Source of the DNA: Lutraria lutraria
Lineage: Eukaryota > Mollusca > Bivalvia > Venerida > Mactridae
Length of the DNA: 64,000 nucleotides
NCBI GenBank assembly: GCA_964023205.1
Contig: OZ026841.1
Coordinates: forward strand, 30,084,399-30,148,398
Direction: 5' to 3'
Every line of letters starts with the position of its first letter. The stretch's first letter is position 1. Positions 26,241-39,328 of this stretch are shown piece after piece. The notes beneath the pieces were generated by a model, which did no database searches, was not told the DNA's origin, and was given only the letters and a program-made list of their open reading frames with translations. A program made the position numbers and the translations under genes.

Positions 26241-28660
26241 TGTTTGATCATCTAAAAATGCGCGTTATAACACTAACTTATGTCTCCGCAAGAATGCAAC
26301 AAAAAATTGATCTTTAAATATTCATTCCATTCCTATATAATTATTTTTCAGTCAGACATTTACTAGACAAGAAGAGTAGATTAATGTTCAAACATGTCAC
26401 ACTCATTGTTTTAAATGGGTCTGTGTTTCCCAAACCGTCTCTGAAGTATTTATTTCAGAGAGAATGTAAGTATAAACTGATACGGAGTACATACATTTGT
26501 CTTGAGGAATATTGCTGTTATCTTTTTTTATTTTAATGTTATCTTTCGAACAGCCGGAATAAGATGTATTATACAGAAACACATACATATATGCATGTAT
26601 AAATAAGAATTAATACAGTACTTATTTATCTTCTTCGTGTAAGAGACGGGATGGTGTTGTATTTTCCTACTCGTATGATATAACTTCTCCCTTTTTACGC
26701 CCGCGTATCGATAAATCGGGAGCACATTGTTTTGGCCTGTCTGTCTGTTTGTAACAATATTAAAATAAAAACACTTCCACCTATATCATCAAACTTCATA
26801 TGTTTATTCCTCATGATAAACTCTATCGGACGTATGCATTTTCAGGTCAGTAGGTCAAAGGTCACCCTGATGGGGACATCTTGTTTATTATATGTTCTCT
26901 TGTAATTATCTATTGATTGTGTTATACGAGTATCAACAGTAACTAAATTAATATAAAAATGATAAAAAAGAAAAGAAAAATATTCAGCCTGAATTTTCAT
27001 ATCTAACAAAAAATAGTTTTTTCATAGTTTTTTCATATTTTTTAGATGTCTCGCCTGGTTACTAGCGGGTTATAAACCGAAATAACGTTCAAGCATGCTA
27101 TATCAATACAGACTTGTAAGATTAAATATTAATTCATATTCTACATGGTGTTCCGGATACAAATAAAGAGCGAGAATATTCGAACAAAGCACATGTAGGT
27201 CACATAGAATAAATCATACAGTTTTCATCACAATATGTCTAAAACCAATGTAACAATATTGATCAAACCAACACTTAGTCCGTAGAAAATGTACAGCATT
27301 TTGTTGTTACCTAACTAAAACAGAGAAACATATCAATCAAGAACACTATAAAGATATTGAAAAGTGGTTTCCGGTGACCTCAACGAACGAATATCATTGG
27401 TCGGACAATATACTGGCGAGACGGTTGCAAAGAACAGTAAAGTTGATGAATGCAATGTTGTCGTGTTACCTTATTTGGATCAATACGAAGACGTCGACAT
27501 ATTAGAAACGCAAGGATAATCATGTAGTTGAACGCATACATGAGAGAAGACAAGCTCCATGTGCCCAAGAAAACTCGCGTATTGTTTTATTATTACAGAT
27601 TATTGTGGAACACTGTTTTGCATGGGGTTTTACATGTTCATATATGTGCTTGCTGTACAACATTGCAATCAAAAGACGTTCAAACCCAAATGAAATTTCG
27701 TCATGAAAAGAGAAACATAAGTAAAGTTAAGAAATCGAGCGGTGTCAATTTTGCAAACTTTGTATTTAAAAGAAACACATACCCATCATGATATAGGTTA
27801 TTGTCGGCCGACGCGTAATAGAATTATGAAAACTTAAAGTAAACAGTAACATTATTTAAAACATGAATGGTTCGAAATATTATATAAATATGACTTAAAC
27901 CTGTTCATTGTCAATGTGGTAATAGTTCAAAGAAAGTGTTCCATCAGCCTTAAGGATTTCGAATAACATAATTTACCTAATTACCTCTTTATTTAATGAA
28001 GAACGTTGATCAACGACTCCAAACACGAGCTTGCACCAATTTCAATCCAATATATAGAGGAAGTTTTTGACATGTTCATATCCCAGCCAGTAGCAATTTA
28101 TTATCATAGATAAGAAAAGACTAGAGAAAACGATACAAAATTCCCTCTTTGCAAAACATACTGCCTACACCACAACCGACCTAGCATTATAACACACAAA
28201 AATAGACGTCAAAATACCCTTTGGAACCGTCTACGATAAAGCTACATTGTGTATAAACTGGTTTGAAAGTATAAAGAATGTACAAAAAATAAACAACGGT
28301 GTTCGAAGCAAAATTGTTACATGCATTAGTCTTAGACCAAGTGCCATTTTTTCTGTAATAAGTAAAATAATTCCAGTCAAGTTTCAAACAGTCAATTCTT
28401 AAACAGGAAATAAATTACAACTACATATAATTCAGTACAAATTACCTTCAAAGATGACATTTTATCTAAAATATCCACTTGTTAGTTATTTGTAAACACA
28501 TATTTATATCCTGGAACTAAGGCAGAATGTTGACAACGTATATATTCTAGTAGATAAAAATCAGGGATCATTCCAATTTCGATTAACCAGTTGTAATGCT
28601 ATCCCTATCAAACATGTTCGAATACAAAAGACGAATATCTGCAGAACGTGGCCATGCCAT
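26241..28660. other. No gene recognised; repeat remnant at 26.73-26.96 kb
   Basis: AT-rich, no conserved peptides and no RNA genes seen. Confidence 0.45.
26730..26960. repeat. Likely interspersed repeat remnant
   Basis: CCTGTCTGTCTGTTTGTAAC followed by TTCAGGTCAGTAGGTCAAAG and GGTCACCCTG resembles degenerate bivalve repeats that start or end in GTCTGTCTG. No ORF is seen. Confidence 0.35.
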
Positions 28661-29250
28661 GTTTAATTATGCATTTATGCATAGTTAGATCTACTAAGAT
28701 ACATTGGATGAGGGGGGATAGAGGTTTAGATAAGAACTGTCAGGAATTTGTCTTCCAATATGGAGACAAATGATACAGTCATGTCATATGCATGATATGC
28801 TTTACCATAATTACATACTTACTTACGCTGAATAAGGCAATCAAAATCGATCTAAGAGAAGATAAATGTACTGAAAGGTTTCCTTCTTCTCTTAATTCTT
28901 TTCTATCATGTTACGAGTCTATGTAATGTATTCATCACTGTCTAATTACGATTTAGGAAAAGCATCAATGCTTTCATGATTGCGGCTCAAATCAATGTAA
29001 GGAAATCAACGTTCAGAGTAAAGTTATATACTAGAGATCAACCTACTAGTTGAACCAAAGAGAAACTAGCGAAGATTAGAAAGTTAGAGTAAATAGCTCT
29101 TTACGTGTTTTAGAAACCAGATGATAAAGATCACCAAAAGTTCAGGACGATTATTCCATTATATGAACTCCTAAAGAAACGATCTGAAGCGATAATACAG
29201 AGCATTTGTTGATATTGAAGAACGCCAAGTTTAGGCATCATCTATCCTTC
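28661..29250. repeat. Diverged duplicated segment, copy 1
   Basis: TTATGCATTTATGCATAGTT and the following roughly 220 bp match 35,372-35,600. A shorter match (GCCAAGTTTAGGCATCA against GCCTAATTTAAGCATCA) lies near 29,225 and 36,420. No ORF is conserved between the copies. Confidence 0.5.
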
Positions 29251-31359
29251 AAATTACTAGAAGCTTTTTAACATAAAAATGGAAACACAATGATATGTTA
29301 CATAGAATAAATTCCACGGTCCAAAAACCACCCGACAAGGCCAATTCGCATACAAGTATATGCAAATAAGCATGTCTCAATAAACCAGCCTATGTCAACA
29401 AACCAGTCAAAGGGGGTTAATACAAATATGCACAACATATGTCAACAAAACGACAAATACTAGTTTACTTTTGTATCTTTTTAGCCAAAATTTAAAGCAT
29501 GTTACACAGGTTAGGGAAATACGTTATACGTTCATCCAAATATGAAAAAGAATTTCATAAACATTACGACAAAATTAGTTCGACATGCGATTTGAAGTTT
29601 GTCATCGCCCATAAGTGACACCGAACAATGGTAACATAGGAAACAGTAAAATCTTCAAATTTGCCATCATGGTGATTATCAGCAGGAAGTGTCTCCAGAT
29701 AATTGCCAATCCTAGCGAAACTAACATTGTTCAATTGCTGGAATTAGACCAGAAATAGAAATGTCCGTGAGATAAAACTGTATTGAGAAACTTGAATTAA
29801 TTGATACCTCTAGTCCATATGGATAACTTTCCGACACTAGGGCGACAATCCTTAATTCTTCGTGTTTTTAGTACGGTTTTATAATCCATGTTATGGTGTT
29901 GGCTACCTAGGCTACAAAGTTGGTGGTGTTCTGCTTTGAAGGTCTAATTGCCGAATGCGGTATTTTCTGGGAATCATAATCAATTTACTTCTTATTTGTG
30001 TATAAATGATACACATATACGTATATATACATGCTATGATTCTCATGTTGTCTTAACATACATACTCAGATATGAATTGATGAGATAATTAATGATATCT
30101 TCAATAAAATCCATTTGTTTTATATTTCCATTTTATCAATTCCATACTTGCTCTATTATATTACATCACCTTATGATTAAAAGGGCATATCTGCATTTTT
30201 ATACTTGTCAGATAAGCCCTTTTAATTCTAAGTTGACAATTATTTGGTATCTGTTTCCTGAGAATATGCATACGTATCTATATGTTTGTATTTATATGTT
30301 GAACTGAGCTGTCACAAGGTGACAAATACCCCCACATGCTGCATAGAACTTGGAGCTACAGCCACGGGGGTTGTTAGCGATACATCATCTAGTGATGTTT
30401 CTGTGACTTTTTTTTCAAAATCCTCCCATGAATAACAAAGTTACAGAGCGGACACTCCAAACAGACCAAAATTATGACATTTGAACTCTAAGTGTGACGT
30501 TGACCTTGGAGTTACAACCATGGGAGTTGTGGTGGTGGTAAATATTTCTGTAACTTATTTCAAAATCCTCCAATGATTAACAAAGTTACAGGTCTGCATC
30601 AAGACGATAGGCAATGCCTGCCTGATGGTCTTCTGGCGACAGGGAGCGTCTGCCTGATGGTCTTCTAGCGGCAGGTAGCGCCTGTCGTGTATAACTGTAA
30701 CATACACGGGCTAATAACTACATCTTAAGTATATAAACAGGTATGTATATTAAAACTAAGAGGGGAGAGATCATAAGTACTAAAATAGACATTGAATAAA
30801 AAATATATAATAATTTCTAATAACAAGTAAAAATTTAAATAATGGTTATTTTACATTTAATATTTACCTTATTTAATATTCGTTACACAATATGTTGTTT
30901 TAGAATGTTTGGCAGACCGACAGACAGACAAAGAGGCTGCAGTGTAGCCCCCACTTTCAGAACGTTGGGATATAATTAGTATTAAATCTCGATGTATACA
31001 TATCTGTATGAAACATATAGAAAAGAAAAGGATTCCTAGAAAAAGAACTAAAAATCATATCATCCTAATAACAATATCCACCCCAAAAACCTTCCATTCC
31101 AAGAAAACCATCCAGCACATAGAAACATACAGTTTATGAATGACAAAACACAGTTTCCCTAGTACTAATAAAGCGTAAACCGGTGGATTCTGTGTGAATT
31201 ATTTAACTATAACTTACCCATTACTGATACTAATTTGGCAAATATTAAATAGATCATGGTGTCATTATACATGCATTCATATTCCATCGGTAAACAATCA
31301 GGGTTTAAGTACTATGATATTATTCAGGAGCCATTGGCGTTCAACTGTTGGTTAGTAAC
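29251..31359. other. No gene recognised apart from the repeat region at 30.31-30.96 kb
   Basis: AT-rich, with stops in all frames. Confidence 0.45.
30310..30960. repeat. Interspersed repeat region with internal duplications
   Basis: CTTGGAGCTACAGCCACGGG (30,350) recurs as CTTGGAGTTACAACCATGGG (30,505). TTTCAAAATCCTCC...AACAAAGTTACAG also occurs twice. A TGCCTGATGGTCTTCT unit is repeated at about 30,618 and 30,651. It ends near GACCGACAGACAGACAAAG. No gene is seen. Confidence 0.5.
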
Positions 31360-31700
31360 CTGCTTAATGTTCAGGTTACACATAACGAGCTTCGAGGTAA
31401 AGCTCAGGGTTCTCAATAAGTTTGTGGCCAGCAGGCCCAAAAGCTAGACTAACAGGCCTGCTAGGGGGGGGGGCGGGCATTTTCTAGCAATATTTTATAA
31501 ACTTTTGTGATTCCTAACAGGCCCAAACACATTTCTAAGCGGCTAAATTGGCCTGCAGCCTGCTGTTATTGAGAACCCTGGAAGCTCACTGGGAAAAATT
31601 ATGTATTAATCATTGTCAAAGTTTATCGTTCATCACTAATGGTGTTTTATCATATTGTGTCTGTATTTGTTACAAATATTAAGTTCTTTCCGGGAACGCG
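31360..31700. repeat. Diverged duplicated segment carrying the MITE
   Basis: Partner of 25,300-25,490. Without the MITE the two segments read through at AAGCTC. Confidence 0.6.
31406..31579. mobile_element. Short hAT-like MITE, 174 bp
   Basis: The ends are perfect inverted repeats: AGGGTTCTCAATAA on the left and TTATTGAGAACCCT on the right. The flanks are TAAAGCTC (31,398-31,405) and GGAAGCTC (31,580-31,587), an imperfect 8-bp target duplication. The interior repeats AACAGGCCC and GGCCTGC motifs and has a G-rich run. A diverged paralogous segment at 25,350-25,470 has the same surroundings but no element. Confidence 0.8.
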
Positions 31701-33400
31701 CGGACACACTCGGGAGGGAAGGTTAAATATGTTACATACGAGACTTTATAATTTATATCAATAATGTTACTAGTATTAGCACGTATATATTAAGTACAAT
31801 CAATCGTATGTAGGGTTATGGTAAAAATCAATAGTGACAAAAAATAGAATTGTGAAAATAACACCAAACAGTTCTGTCTGATTCAAGGTCAATATATATT
31901 ACGTCACTGTGTGAAGTTTGAAAACGTTGATGTAAGTTACGTCAAAAGTAGAGCCCGTTGAAGTCCATCAGTGCCCTTTTGAAAATATTACACCGAAATA
32001 TTATAAAATTTTGTGTGGACCTTGGAATGACAGCTATTGAAACCCTTGAATTATTTCAACAAGAGACAATCACTATTATTAAAAGAACGGAAAAGCCCTG
32101 GTTTGAAACAGTATTTCAAAATGGGTACAATGCCACCATAAGTGCATTCGTAATAAATGTCGAATATTTTGATAAAAATGATGTTATCGACGTTGTTTTC
32201 GTGAGCCGGTAGGCAGAGATTGATGCGTGAAGAATTAACGTAAAATGTTTATTTCTGTAGATTTTTGTTTCATATTAAGAATAACTGTGCATTATGTTCA
32301 ACTTTATATCTATCTATAATATTACAAAATACCAATATCCTCCGGTAAGTAACAGTTGTCTACGCTATTTCGGGACAACCCTCGTATATAATATGAAAAT
32401 CCGTCCATCTTAGCTAATGGCATAATTAGCTATTTCCTTCAGATGTACTTGTAAGAAAACAATTTAGAAAACAAAAAGTGATATATGTTGCTTTTGTCCA
32501 TCCTAATAATACGGTGAAGCATTTGACACTAATGGGACCAGTAGAAAAGTTCGGTATTCTGAATTCTCGGCTCTTCGGAAGTTTCAATACATGACCACGT
32601 GTTTCATGCGTATAATATTACTTCAAATGTACACCAATCGCTTAATATACTAAGTATCGTTTGCCGTTGTATGTAAAATTAATAAACCCATGAATGAAAT
32701 TAATACTGTTCTCAATTCATTCTGTACATTTTTCAAAAATATTGTATCAAAGCACTAAAGAATGACCAAATTAGTATCTGCATAGAAACTTATATATCTA
32801 TTTAAATAAGATTTTAATAAGCTTACACAAATTTGTACACTCATGTGCCCAGTATAAAATTCATTCCTTAAACAACAACAACAACTTTTATTCAACATTA
32901 AGTAATATAATATCAATACAGTATTGAAATATGGAATCTGATTATAAATTCAAGCAGAACGATTTGATTCAGAAATTGTAAGTACAATGTACATGTATTC
33001 TACTCAAAACTGCACTATAACTGTTTCTAAAGCAATATAAAAAGCATAATGTGTGATCAATCAAAATTACAATACAAGCAAGAAGCAGCAGTATCCGGCA
33101 ACCTCACCAAATAATGTCATCGGCCAGACATAACTACAGGCGTGACGATTACAAGTTAATTACGAATCGTAATGTGGATGAATGTTTTTTTTGTAATATT
33201 GCCTGATTTGAATCAGTTGCTAAACAATATATGCAAGTCAAAGACATGAACTTTAAAAACAAGAGTGTACATGTTCAAATTGTAAATAACATTTATATCA
33301 TTCTTTAGAACACACATTTTACAACACATAAATCTGTACATATTGATGGGTTTCCTACGACACTCTCAATATCTCTTAAAACTGCAGTTGCAAACTAGAT
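31701..33400. other. No gene recognised
   Basis: One plus-strand open frame (31,958-32,212) looks somewhat protein-like in its second half (PWFETVFQNGYNATISAFVI) but matches no family I recognise and has no start or partner exon that I can defend. Confidence 0.4.
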
Positions 33401-35130
33401 TTTCGACATGAAAATTTTCCTAGCGATTTTTGTAACGCGCAAGGCTGCTGCAAGGTAAACTCACATTCACACAATTAACTTTCTTTTTCACAAGGTCTTG
33501 GTCAGGACATACTGCCAATCAATAGTCGTGTTTGACTTACGAATACCGAAAGGCAACCGCACGAACACCTTGCAGCTACCTTGCATTTGGTCGCAAGGTC
33601 GTCACAAGACTGATGAGAAAAGTACAACTTTCACACGAATTAGCAAGGCCATCGCGCGGCAATCCTACGCTATAAAAGGCTGATTTGCTCAGATGTTCTT
33701 CTATCTTGGTGTTTGCATGACTGTGTTTATGTTTAATGTAATACAGTAAATTATTGTATGTGTGTATGTTTTGCAGAAAGAAAACAATGACTGGGAAAAG
33801 GAAAAAACAGGACAAAAGAAGGTCTTTCCATCCTGACCCGAGCCTACGTCATGGTAAGCCAAATGGTGCTCAAACACAAGACGTAATACCTATTCATTTA
33901 CTCAATGGATATAACAATGTAGTTTACGTTCATAACCTATTACATTACTTTAGGTTTTACTGTCGACATTACACAAATGCTACTAGTCTTGTTCACGTAA
34001 TCAAGTCCTGCCATGGAACCTTCTCCCCTGGGCTTTGTATATTTGCTTCTTGTGTGATGATATAACAATTTGATCAAAAAGTTGTTGACTTTAACGCCAA
34101 GCACATAGGGCAAGGCTGCATACCTCGTCCTCCTGCTCATCGTTGAACAGAAGAAAATGCTGGGACTCGCTCAGGTCCGCATCCAGTTGTGCAGCGTTAA
34201 AGTTTTAAAGAAATTGCTGATGACACAGGCAAAACAGTTTGTGCAGCGTCGTCAGCACAAACTACCACCAGTGTGCCAAATTGGCGAACTTTTTCAACTG
34301 CACGTCTGACCCGGAATTGTCAATAGTTGAACACTCTTTGTTCATCTGATATCGATCTCATCGAGTACGACCATGGCCATAGTGGGAAAGCGTTATCTCC
34401 AGAATGAAAAATGGAATATTGAGATCATCTTTAGGGAATGGCTCAGCCAGAGGAAACCCGATTGTGTTGTCCTCTAGAGCAGCCTATAGGAAACACTCCT
34501 TGGAGATGCCGCATCCAATGCTGATCAATTACTTCTTGCTCTTGGCCATAGAAACTTGTAGCATTTGCCACAGTAGAACAAACAATGAAGCAGACTTCTT
34601 TGCGGTTGAAAACTTCGCACCCTGACAGAAGCGGTTTATATGTGGCCTCATGTTTTACCGTTTATGGCACCACACGAATGGTGTAATAGAAAATCCGCTG
34701 GTTACCAAAGGTCTGCGCCACTTAAAGCCATTGGCCGGGGGTGTAATGTGGCATGGTGACGCTCCCCTGCATCATATACTAAGTATCATTATTTTGATTA
34801 GTGCAAAGGCAATCTCTCACAATCAAGCTGCGAACACCTTGCGACCCATGCGATCACCGTGCGATCATCATATTAGCGCATTGTAGTGCCTAGTACGACT
34901 GGTGCTGACCTGTCCGGATTTATCTACGGCACCCTTGGACCGCAAAATCGTACAAACGAAAATTCACACGGCTGTTGTGAACTGGGCTTAAGTATTGTAT
35001 TTTGTGTACGATTTATCACAAATTGCATCACGGGTAATAAACGGCATGTTCGATATAATAAAGTGCAAATCAACTCACGCTATCTTCAAGAACAATCCTT
35101 TACAATATATGTATTATATATAGCGCCAGT
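33401..35130. other. Higher-GC stretch, possibly an eroded mobile element
   Basis: It is clearly richer in G+C than its flanks, and GCAAGG, ACCTTGC and TGCGATC motifs cluster at both edges (33,440-33,660 and 34,825-34,880), partly in inverted sense. Several short open frames exist on both strands, none recognisable. This could be a decayed DNA transposon of which only the ends retain structure. Confidence 0.35.
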
Positions 35131-35371
35131 ATGAAATATACTTAGTGCAATGTTTGTAGTGATAGTAAACCTTATTCGACGTCATGCTTTGGTCAATATT
35201 CAAATGCAAGTCATTAAACGAACTATTTGTTTATCGAGACATTGCATATTTATAACATGTATGTAAATATTTACACAAATATATGACTGTAGAGTAGAAG
35301 CCTTTGAATAGTTTACTCCATCAAACATTTATTCCAACAGAAAAATATATTCGAAACATTGCCAAGGCATC

Positions 35372-36450
35372 TTCAATTATGTATTTATGCATAGTTAGAT
35401 CCATTTAGAGACATTAGAGGAGGCGAAAGGAAGAGATTTAGATCTAGCCAGTCAATGATTTGTCTATCATCTTTGAGACAAATGTCAGGTCATACGCATC
35501 AATGTACCTTACCATTTAATTACACACTTACTTCCCAAGTTCAAAGCAATCTGAATCAATCACACAGAAGAGGAATATATTGAGCGTCTTAGCATCAAGC
35601 CTTTAATGTTCAGCACAGTATCACTTGTGTTACATATTCTTTGCTGTATGTATCGTCTATGATTGTGATTGTACATATTCAAGGTAAGTCGATCATAGCT
35701 ATGATAGAAGAAGTAACACAATAAGATGCAGGATATAAACTCATAAAGATGCGTAAATAGTGCAATGACTGAATGAAGATATATCAAATATGGTTATTAG
35801 CAGGTCATAGTAGATGATAAAAAAACTGTAAGATCGTAAGCCAGAAGGTTTATGAATGGTGCCGTGAAATGGTTAAGAGTGAATGAAGAGACATTGAACA
35901 TTAGTGTTAGAGTGATGAGACATAATTATATAACATAGAAGAAGTGTATTAGTGCTTAAGATGAACTAGCAATAAATCTACAGCACCTAACTACAACAAA
36001 ATGTTAATGCTAGATGCTATACAAGTCAGTGGCAAAGTATGAGGGTGAGGTTATTATAGAAGACCTTGGAAAAAAACATTGAAGTGAAATGTGAATCTAC
36101 AGAAGAAGAAATAATCAACTGACTACGAACACCAGGAACCACGAAAACTGTTGAACAAGATTTGTGATAGAATAGGGGGAAAGCGTTAGTGCCACTGGAA
36201 ACGATATGGAATATCAGTAAATCAAATTGTTATCTGTGAATTAATGATATCCTAAAATGACATCGCATCCTAAGAGAACAAACAACTTTCTAGAAAAGCA
36301 ATAATAGTTTTATTGTACCTTCGCGAAGCTATATTTGGTAAAGCTAAGCACCCATTACATCACGACAACGTATAAGTAATGCACTGTAAATGGAATTGTA
36401 CTCGAACACTTGAAAGAATGCCTAATTTAAGCATCAATGATTTTCACATA
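35372..36450. repeat. Diverged duplicated segment, copy 2
   Basis: Partner of 28,661-29,250, clearest over 35,372-35,600 (TATTTATGCATAGTTAGATC, then GAGACAAATGTCAGGTCATA). Spacing to copy 1 is about 6.7-7.2 kb. Confidence 0.5.
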
Positions 36451-38098
36451 ACTATTACATTACGGGAAAAGTTAAAGCAGAAACATTTTAGCAGAAAATA
36501 TTACAGTAAATGTTACACTATATCAAAAATAAAGCTGGGAACTTAGAACCAGCTTACCCAAGTTCAAAATGATGCCGTATAACAGTTGTATGAATACAAA
36601 CACTAATTTATACATGTAGTAAAAACAAAGTCCTCAATAGAGTCGATTATATATTTCGTCAGTTACCGAATGTCTTCGTTATGTAAATATTATGTAAACG
36701 AAAGACATGTTTCGTCATTAACGTGAAAGCATGAATGCATTAATGTGGTAAAGCTTCCAAGATCTTTGAAGTCTTCATTGAGAAATGATGGTATATATTC
36801 ATGCTACCACAACATTTGTCAGAAGAATATCGGAAAATAAAAATCTATCAAAACATCGGCATTAAAGATTCGACGCTACAAATAACAAAAGCGCACATAT
36901 TTTGCAAACTGTATTTTAAATATTTCTAAAATCTGAAAAGATTGGCGACAAGTATTACCAAATCAGTAGAAATTTCGAAAGAATTTAAATATTTTCCTCA
37001 AATGGTTTATCCTACCCTCTGTGACCTTATGTAAGCCTACGTCTTGTTGTCACTCCGAACATGTAAAGGATGGCGGTTGATGGGCGCTTTTGTCGGACTG
37101 GTATAGTGCGATTTTATTAAACTGTCAAAGCTGAATACTAGTAATTACACAGTCGCTGAATGCAATTTTTTAGCTACGTATCACAGTTGATACCGTTATA
37201 TAATGTCCCATTCCGTATGTTCATATAATACTACATAGCGTATCGTTAAATACATCATGATTGTACATACCACAACAAAAATTATCGTATAACTTACGAA
37301 AGAAATCTAATCTCACCGAAGCTAAAAAATGAATACAAGCATTGGCCATGAAATCATGCAGCTTTGACGGTTAAATAAAATCGCACTTAAGTAAAACAAA
37401 ACTAAGAATATCTCAAAGATAGAAAACAGTTTTGTTGGAATTGACCAGCTCCGTCGCTTTGTTGATATGGCAAGTGAACAAAACTTAGTAGTTGGAGTTG
37501 TTGACGCGGTTAATGTTGTTGTTTCTGTTGTTCTGTATGTTGTTCCACAACATGAACATATGTGTTCATCAGTTACCGACCATCTTTATCATGTGCTATG
37601 GGATTGTATAGTCTTAGATGTCTATTACACTACTTGATTTATTATCGTTTAACAACGACCATGAATTATATCCATGAAATATAATGTTTATTGAACACTT
37701 AATTTCGGAACGGTTAATAATCGTGGCGGGACATCACGACGTCCACGCTCGCAGGAACTCTATTTTATGTCCGTTTATAAGCAATTGGAAGCAATAAAAT
37801 CTGAAATGTAGAGTGCTGAACAAGGAAATATTAATCTGAGAGATACAATGGAAACATTTATATTATTTTGTTCAAGGCCAATGTACTACTTTTTAACACT
37901 TTCGAACTTTCAAAAAGTGTACATAATGAATGCAAAATATTTAAAAATGCAATATTTACCATTAACTTTAAACATGTATGCACTTCTACATTGTGTTTTA
38001 ATCAGACACTACGGTATACTGTATCAATCTAATCTGGCGCACAAGTCACATTATAAATTCTACACATCTATGAATGTACTAAAAACAAACTCGGATCT
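36451..38098. other. No gene recognised
   Basis: AT-rich. The plus-strand open frame at 37,848-38,108 runs into the SINE and shows no motif. Confidence 0.45.
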
Positions 38099-38328
38099 GC
38101 CTCCGTAGTCGAGTGGTTAAGGTTGCTTCAATTCGCTGTTATCCCTCACTGATAGAGGGTCTTGGGTTCGAGCCCCGCTACCGACCATGTCTTTTTATGT
38201 GTTTGTGAGAAAGTAGGCATTTGCTTACGGAGAATGGAAGTCAAGTACTGGTTCTTCCCAGGAATGTCCGCCTCATGTGACTCTGACAGTTGAAAGGGCG
38301 CTAAAAACTCAAACAAACAAAAAAAATA
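38099..38328 (+). repeat. tRNA-derived SINE, class II (Leu/Ser-like) head
   Basis: The head has A box TAGTCGAGTGGTTAAGG, a variable-arm hairpin CCCTCACTGATAGAGGG and B box TTGGGTTCGAGCCCCG. The body has GTACTGGTTCTTCCCAGGAA, then GACAGTTGAAAGGGCG and an AAACAAACAAA tail. The same family occurs at 53,539-53,765. Confidence 0.8.
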
Positions 38329-39328
38329 GAAAGTTTAATAAAAGTCAGAAAAGGCACAACTAATTGTATATCTTGAGATAATGGTTAGGTAACAAGTAAA
38401 CGAATTAAGTTAACGCTTAGACCTTAAATAATGCAAACCCCTTATTTGCATGAAATTAATAGTTGGATTCTTAGATCAATGTAAATAATCACCAGAAACA
38501 AAAACAGGGCCATGCAAAAAACTTAAGTAGATCGCAACCTGCTACTCCTAAAACGCCACTCCATATTCCAGCAGCACAAACATGCCAACATGAAACCCAA
38601 TCCTCATAATTCTACAAGCTACATCGTCCACAAAGGAATAAACAATACTGGCGAGTAAAAACGTATCATCTACTGGGATTGGCATATACACTTAAAATAT
38701 TCGTGCGAAGATGGTACTAATAGCAAAAACATCGAAAATGGGTGCTAAAAACTATCAGTAACGCATTATAATCAGTCCTGTTACAAAGTTATGTCATCAG
38801 ATGAACGGTAAATATATTAATATGTAAAACAAAACTAAAAATAAGGGATCATATCAAAAATATCAAAGGAATTATGACGACATTTTGTCATGATGCAATC
38901 AGTTGGGTCCCTTCTATATAGCGGTGTTATATTCCATTACTGTGTCTGCAAGAGAGACATGAGACTTTATTACCAAAAATTAATGGAGGCATTGTGTTTA
39001 TGGAAGTTTTGTGATGATCGTGAAGTAGTAATGTCAACCTATCTCGCCATTCTTATGGGGATTGGGAATTTATGTTCCTTAGGATTTTATAAAAGGGATT
39101 ATACATCAGATTTGTCTTTCAAATGTAGAAACCCTGGTACCAAATGCCAATATGAAGTCTATTGTAACTAGGAAAACAAAGTCACCAATCCATGATCTTG
39201 AATAAATATATTGATATTTATCCATTATTTTTAACAGAGGTTTAACGTCATATCTACAGCCAGGGTCATTTAAAACAATGTTGAAAGATCACAGGCGCAC
39301 ACTGAGGCTGAGTCAACGACCAATGTTC
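38329..39328. other. No gene recognised
   Basis: A 93-codon plus-strand open frame (38,890-39,171) is present. It has no recognisable domain and no clear exon context. Confidence 0.4.

Noticed and set aside
31958..32212. An 84-codon open frame, possibly an exon with donor GTGAGC
   Set aside because: No partner exons and no family match could be found by eye.
33754..34065. A 103-codon open frame, considered as a transposase remnant
   Set aside because: No transposase motif could be identified on either strand of the 33.4-35.1 kb block.
38099..38190. A functional Leu or Ser tRNA
   Set aside because: The sequence continues into a SINE body and A-rich tail shared with 53,539-53,765, and the acceptor ends do not pair well.
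38890..39171. A 93-codon open frame on the plus strand
   Set aside because: No motif, no signal peptide or domain pattern, and flanked by repeats.
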